A stretch of 22,957 nucleotides of DNA from JACTUA01 sp035506435 (GTDB taxonomy: Archaea > Halobacteriota > Methanomicrobia > Methanomicrobiales > JACTUA01): the NCBI GenBank assembly GCA_035506435.1, contig DATJPK010000133.1, positions 1 through 22,957 of the forward strand. Direction: 5' to 3'. The notes beneath the pieces are model-generated. The model was not told the DNA's origin and did no database searches. It saw only the letters and a program-made list of their open reading frames with translations. This document shows, piece after piece, positions 21,311 to 22,957 of the stretch. The translations under genes and the position numbers were made by a program. The first letter of the stretch is position 1. Each line of letters opens with the position of its first letter.

Positions 21311-22128
21311 TCTTTCCCGAACACTGCAAGCAGGTCGGGGTCGATACCGGGAGGCCCTGCGGCGACCGGGTCTACTTCCTCACCCGGTACCTGATCCGTG
21401 AGGGGCCTCGCGGGTCCGAGATCTTCGAGGTGGAGCAGCAGCCCGGCGGCCACGGCCCCATGCGCGGGGTTGCCTCCCTCCGCCCGGTCGCGAAGGGAAA
21501 GGACGTCGCGTGGCACCCGGATCCGGTGAACCTCCATGACCGGGCACATCTCATCATGCTCGCCGCGGCATCGGGCCGCCGCTGTACCATCTTCCGGGGA
21601 CTCGACGAGCATACCACCTTCGTCTGCGATCCCGATCCCGCCTCGCTCCTCGCCATCCATCTTTACGACGTCGTCCCGCCCCCGAGGCCGCACCTCTCGG
21701 CGACGGTGAAGGAGCTGGAACGCGACGGCCTTTTCGGCGATCTTTCGGTCTCCTTCGTGCACCATGTCAGGGACATCCGGGACACCGGTGCCGACGTCTA
21801 CCCCTGCCGGGCTGCCGGGTTCTCCCATTCCCTCGATTCCGACCGGGTCCGGAAGGGGGAGAAGGTGGCAGGGTGCATGACAGGTGCCCAGATCCTTCGT
21901 GAGTGCGGCGTGGAGGAGGCCACAATCGAGGAAATCTGCCCCCTCGAATCGATCGGGGAGGAGCCGTTCATCGCCCGGTGCTGCCGTGGGGAACGGGAAG
22001 GGGTCAGGGAGTTCCGGGGCCGGTTCGGTGGCATCGTCCACTGGGGAGCAGGCCCCTGGACGATTGCCGACACGGTAAGAAAGGTCGCCGGGGGCTGGAG
22101 GGCGCATGCCGCAGATCGCAGTCATTGA
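21307..22128 (+). CDS. unrecognised Cys-rich protein inside the aks operon
   Basis: A 273-residue soluble protein starting at GTG (21307), with GGAGG 8 bases upstream and a 4-base overlap with the aksE stop. I do not recognise a family with a known reaction. Visible: ten cysteines, including C7 and C18 in the N-terminal part (MIFPEHCKQVG, PCGDRVY), one in FVCDPDP, one in YPCRAAGFSHS, one in GCMTGAQILRECG followed by another, and a closing ICPLESIG...ARCC group. Histidines cluster in SFVHHVRDIRD. There is no signal peptide or membrane segment. It overlaps aksF by 23 bases. Its position between two coenzyme B enzymes suggests a role in that pathway, perhaps metal or sulfur handling; this is inference. 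Confidence 0.8.
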   Translation: MIFPEHCKQVGVDTGRPCGDRVYFLTRYLIREGPRGSEIFEVEQQPGGHGPMRGVASLRPVAKGKDVAWHPDPVNLHDRAHLIMLAAASGRRCTIFRGLDEHTTFVCDPDPASLLAIHLYDVVPPPRPHLSATVKELERDGLFGDLSVSFVHHVRDIRDTGADVYPCRAAGFSHSLDSDRVRKGEKVAGCMTGAQILRECGVEEATIEEICPLESIGEEPFIARCCRGEREGVREFRGRFGGIVHWGAGPWTIADTVRKVAGGWRAHAADRSH

Positions 22129-22957
22129 AGGGGACGGAATCGGGAAGGAGGTGATCCCGATCGCCAGGGACGTCCTCGCCACGGTCCGGCCGGATCTCGG
22201 GTTCTTTCCCGTCGAGGTGGGCTATGGCAGGTGGGAGAGGACCGGGGAGGCGATCACCTCCGCCGACATCGCCTCTTTGAAGGAAGTGGATGCCATCCTG
22301 TTCGGCGCGGTGACAACCCCTCCCGATCCGGAGTACCGGAGCGTCGTCGTCAGGATGAGGAAGGAGCTCGATCTCTACGCGAACGTGAGGCCGGTGAAGG
22401 GGAATACGGCCGATATCGTGATCGTCCGCGAAAACACCGAGGGCCTGTATGCCGGGGTGGAGGAGGTCGGGCCTGAGAGGGCCACGACGGTCCGCGTCAT
22501 TACCCGGAAGGGGAGCGAGCGGATCGCCCGGTTCGCCTGCGGTCTTGCGAAGGGCAGGAGGCACCTGACCGTCGGGCACAAGGCAAACGTCCTCAAGGCC
22601 GACACCCTCTTCCGGGACACCTGCATCGCCGTGGCAAAGGAGGAGGGCGTCCCGCTCCGGGAGAAGTTCATCGACGCCCTCTGCCTCGACGTCCTCGTGC
22701 ATCCGGGGGAGTACGACGTCATCGTGACCGAGAACATGTTCGGGGACATCCTCTCCGATGTAGCGGCATACCTCGTCGGGGGGCTCGGCATGCTCCCCTC
22801 GGGAAATATCGGGGATCGGCACGCCCTCTTCGAACCGGTCCACGGGAGCGCCCCGAAGCATGCCGGGAAGGACACGGCGAATCCCGTTGCGGCGGTAAGG
22901 AGCGCCGCGATGCTCCTTGAGTACCTCGGGGACCGGGAAAATGCGGCGAAGGTGGAT
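22106..22957 (+). CDS. aksF: homoisocitrate dehydrogenase AksF, C-terminus cut
   Basis: AksF, first 284 residues, cut by the right edge; about 40-50 residues are missing compared with family length. It oxidatively decarboxylates homoisocitrate and its homologues with NAD, finishing each elongation round toward 2-oxosuberate. Family features are VIEGDGIGKEV at the N-terminus, VVRMRKELDLYANVRP for substrate binding, IVRENTEGLYAG, GHKANVLK with the catalytic lysine, and the metal site TENMFGDILSD. The sequence resembles isopropylmalate and isocitrate dehydrogenases; AksF is chosen because of the aksA, aksD and aksE neighbours. The ATG is 23 bases inside the preceding gene. Confidence 0.87.
   Translation, partial: MPQIAVIEGDGIGKEVIPIARDVLATVRPDLGFFPVEVGYGRWERTGEAITSADIASLKEVDAILFGAVTTPPDPEYRSVVVRMRKELDLYANVRPVKGNTADIVIVRENTEGLYAGVEEVGPERATTVRVITRKGSERIARFACGLAKGRRHLTVGHKANVLKADTLFRDTCIAVAKEEGVPLREKFIDALCLDVLVHPGEYDVIVTENMFGDILSDVAAYLVGGLGMLPSGNIGDRHALFEPVHGSAPKHAGKDTANPVAAVRSAAMLLEYLGDRENAAKVD

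Noticed and set aside
18503..22957. Leucine biosynthesis cluster (leuA, leuC, leuD, leuB)
   Set aside because: AksA lacks the LeuA regulatory domain, and the small isomerase subunit has the YLRT loop with arginine at 26, typical of methanogen homoaconitase. The methanogenesis marker neighbour also fits coenzyme B.

Overview
The window is chromosomal DNA from a hydrogenotrophic, cytochrome-free methanogenic archaeon. It carries methyl-coenzyme M reductase (mcr), formylmethanofuran dehydrogenase (fwd), formyltransferase (ftr), a soluble heterodisulfide reductase (hdrABC) with mvhD, and coenzyme B biosynthesis (aks) genes. High G+C content, archaeal TATA-like boxes in the few AT-rich gaps, and fwd genes interleaved with hdr genes point to the order Methanomicrobiales. 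The genus cannot be fixed from the sequence alone.

Layout. (1) 1-3661, minus strand: mcrB-mcrD-mcrC-mcrG-mcrA, with mcrA cut by the left edge. This is the terminal methane-forming enzyme plus its accessory proteins. (2) 3662-4235: non-coding. It holds an AT-rich promoter zone for mcr, an operator-like cluster of dyads in the mcr leader, and a degenerate tandem repeat of about 54 bp next to the fwd operon end. (3) 4236-14130, minus strand: one long, tightly packed operon, fwdG-fwdF-hdrC-hdrB-hdrA-mvhD-fwdD-(26-codon ORF)-fwdB-fwdA-fwdC. It joins the CO2-fixing first step to the electron-bifurcating last step of methanogenesis. (4) 14131-14402: divergent control region with two overlapping, mutually exclusive hairpins. 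(5) 14403-15293, plus strand: ftr, the second step of methanogenesis. (6) 15294-15404: terminator-like T runs, a TATA-like box and a striking tandem operator. (7) 15405-22957, plus strand: eight overlapping genes, mmp11 - radical SAM protein - TPP-dependent IorA-like protein - aksA - aksD - aksE - unrecognised Cys-rich protein - aksF (cut by the right edge).

How it fits together. Fwd and Ftr load CO2 onto methanofuran and then tetrahydromethanopterin. Mcr makes methane and CoM-S-S-CoB. HdrABC reduces that heterodisulfide and sends low-potential electrons back to Fwd. The aks genes build the 2-oxosuberate backbone of coenzyme B, which both Mcr and Hdr use. The most interesting part is the aks operon. 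Its four recognisable elongation enzymes are interleaved with four proteins of unassigned or uncertain role. One is a TPP enzyme that lacks the ferredoxin domain of its relatives, a good candidate for the unassigned 2-oxosuberate decarboxylation step.
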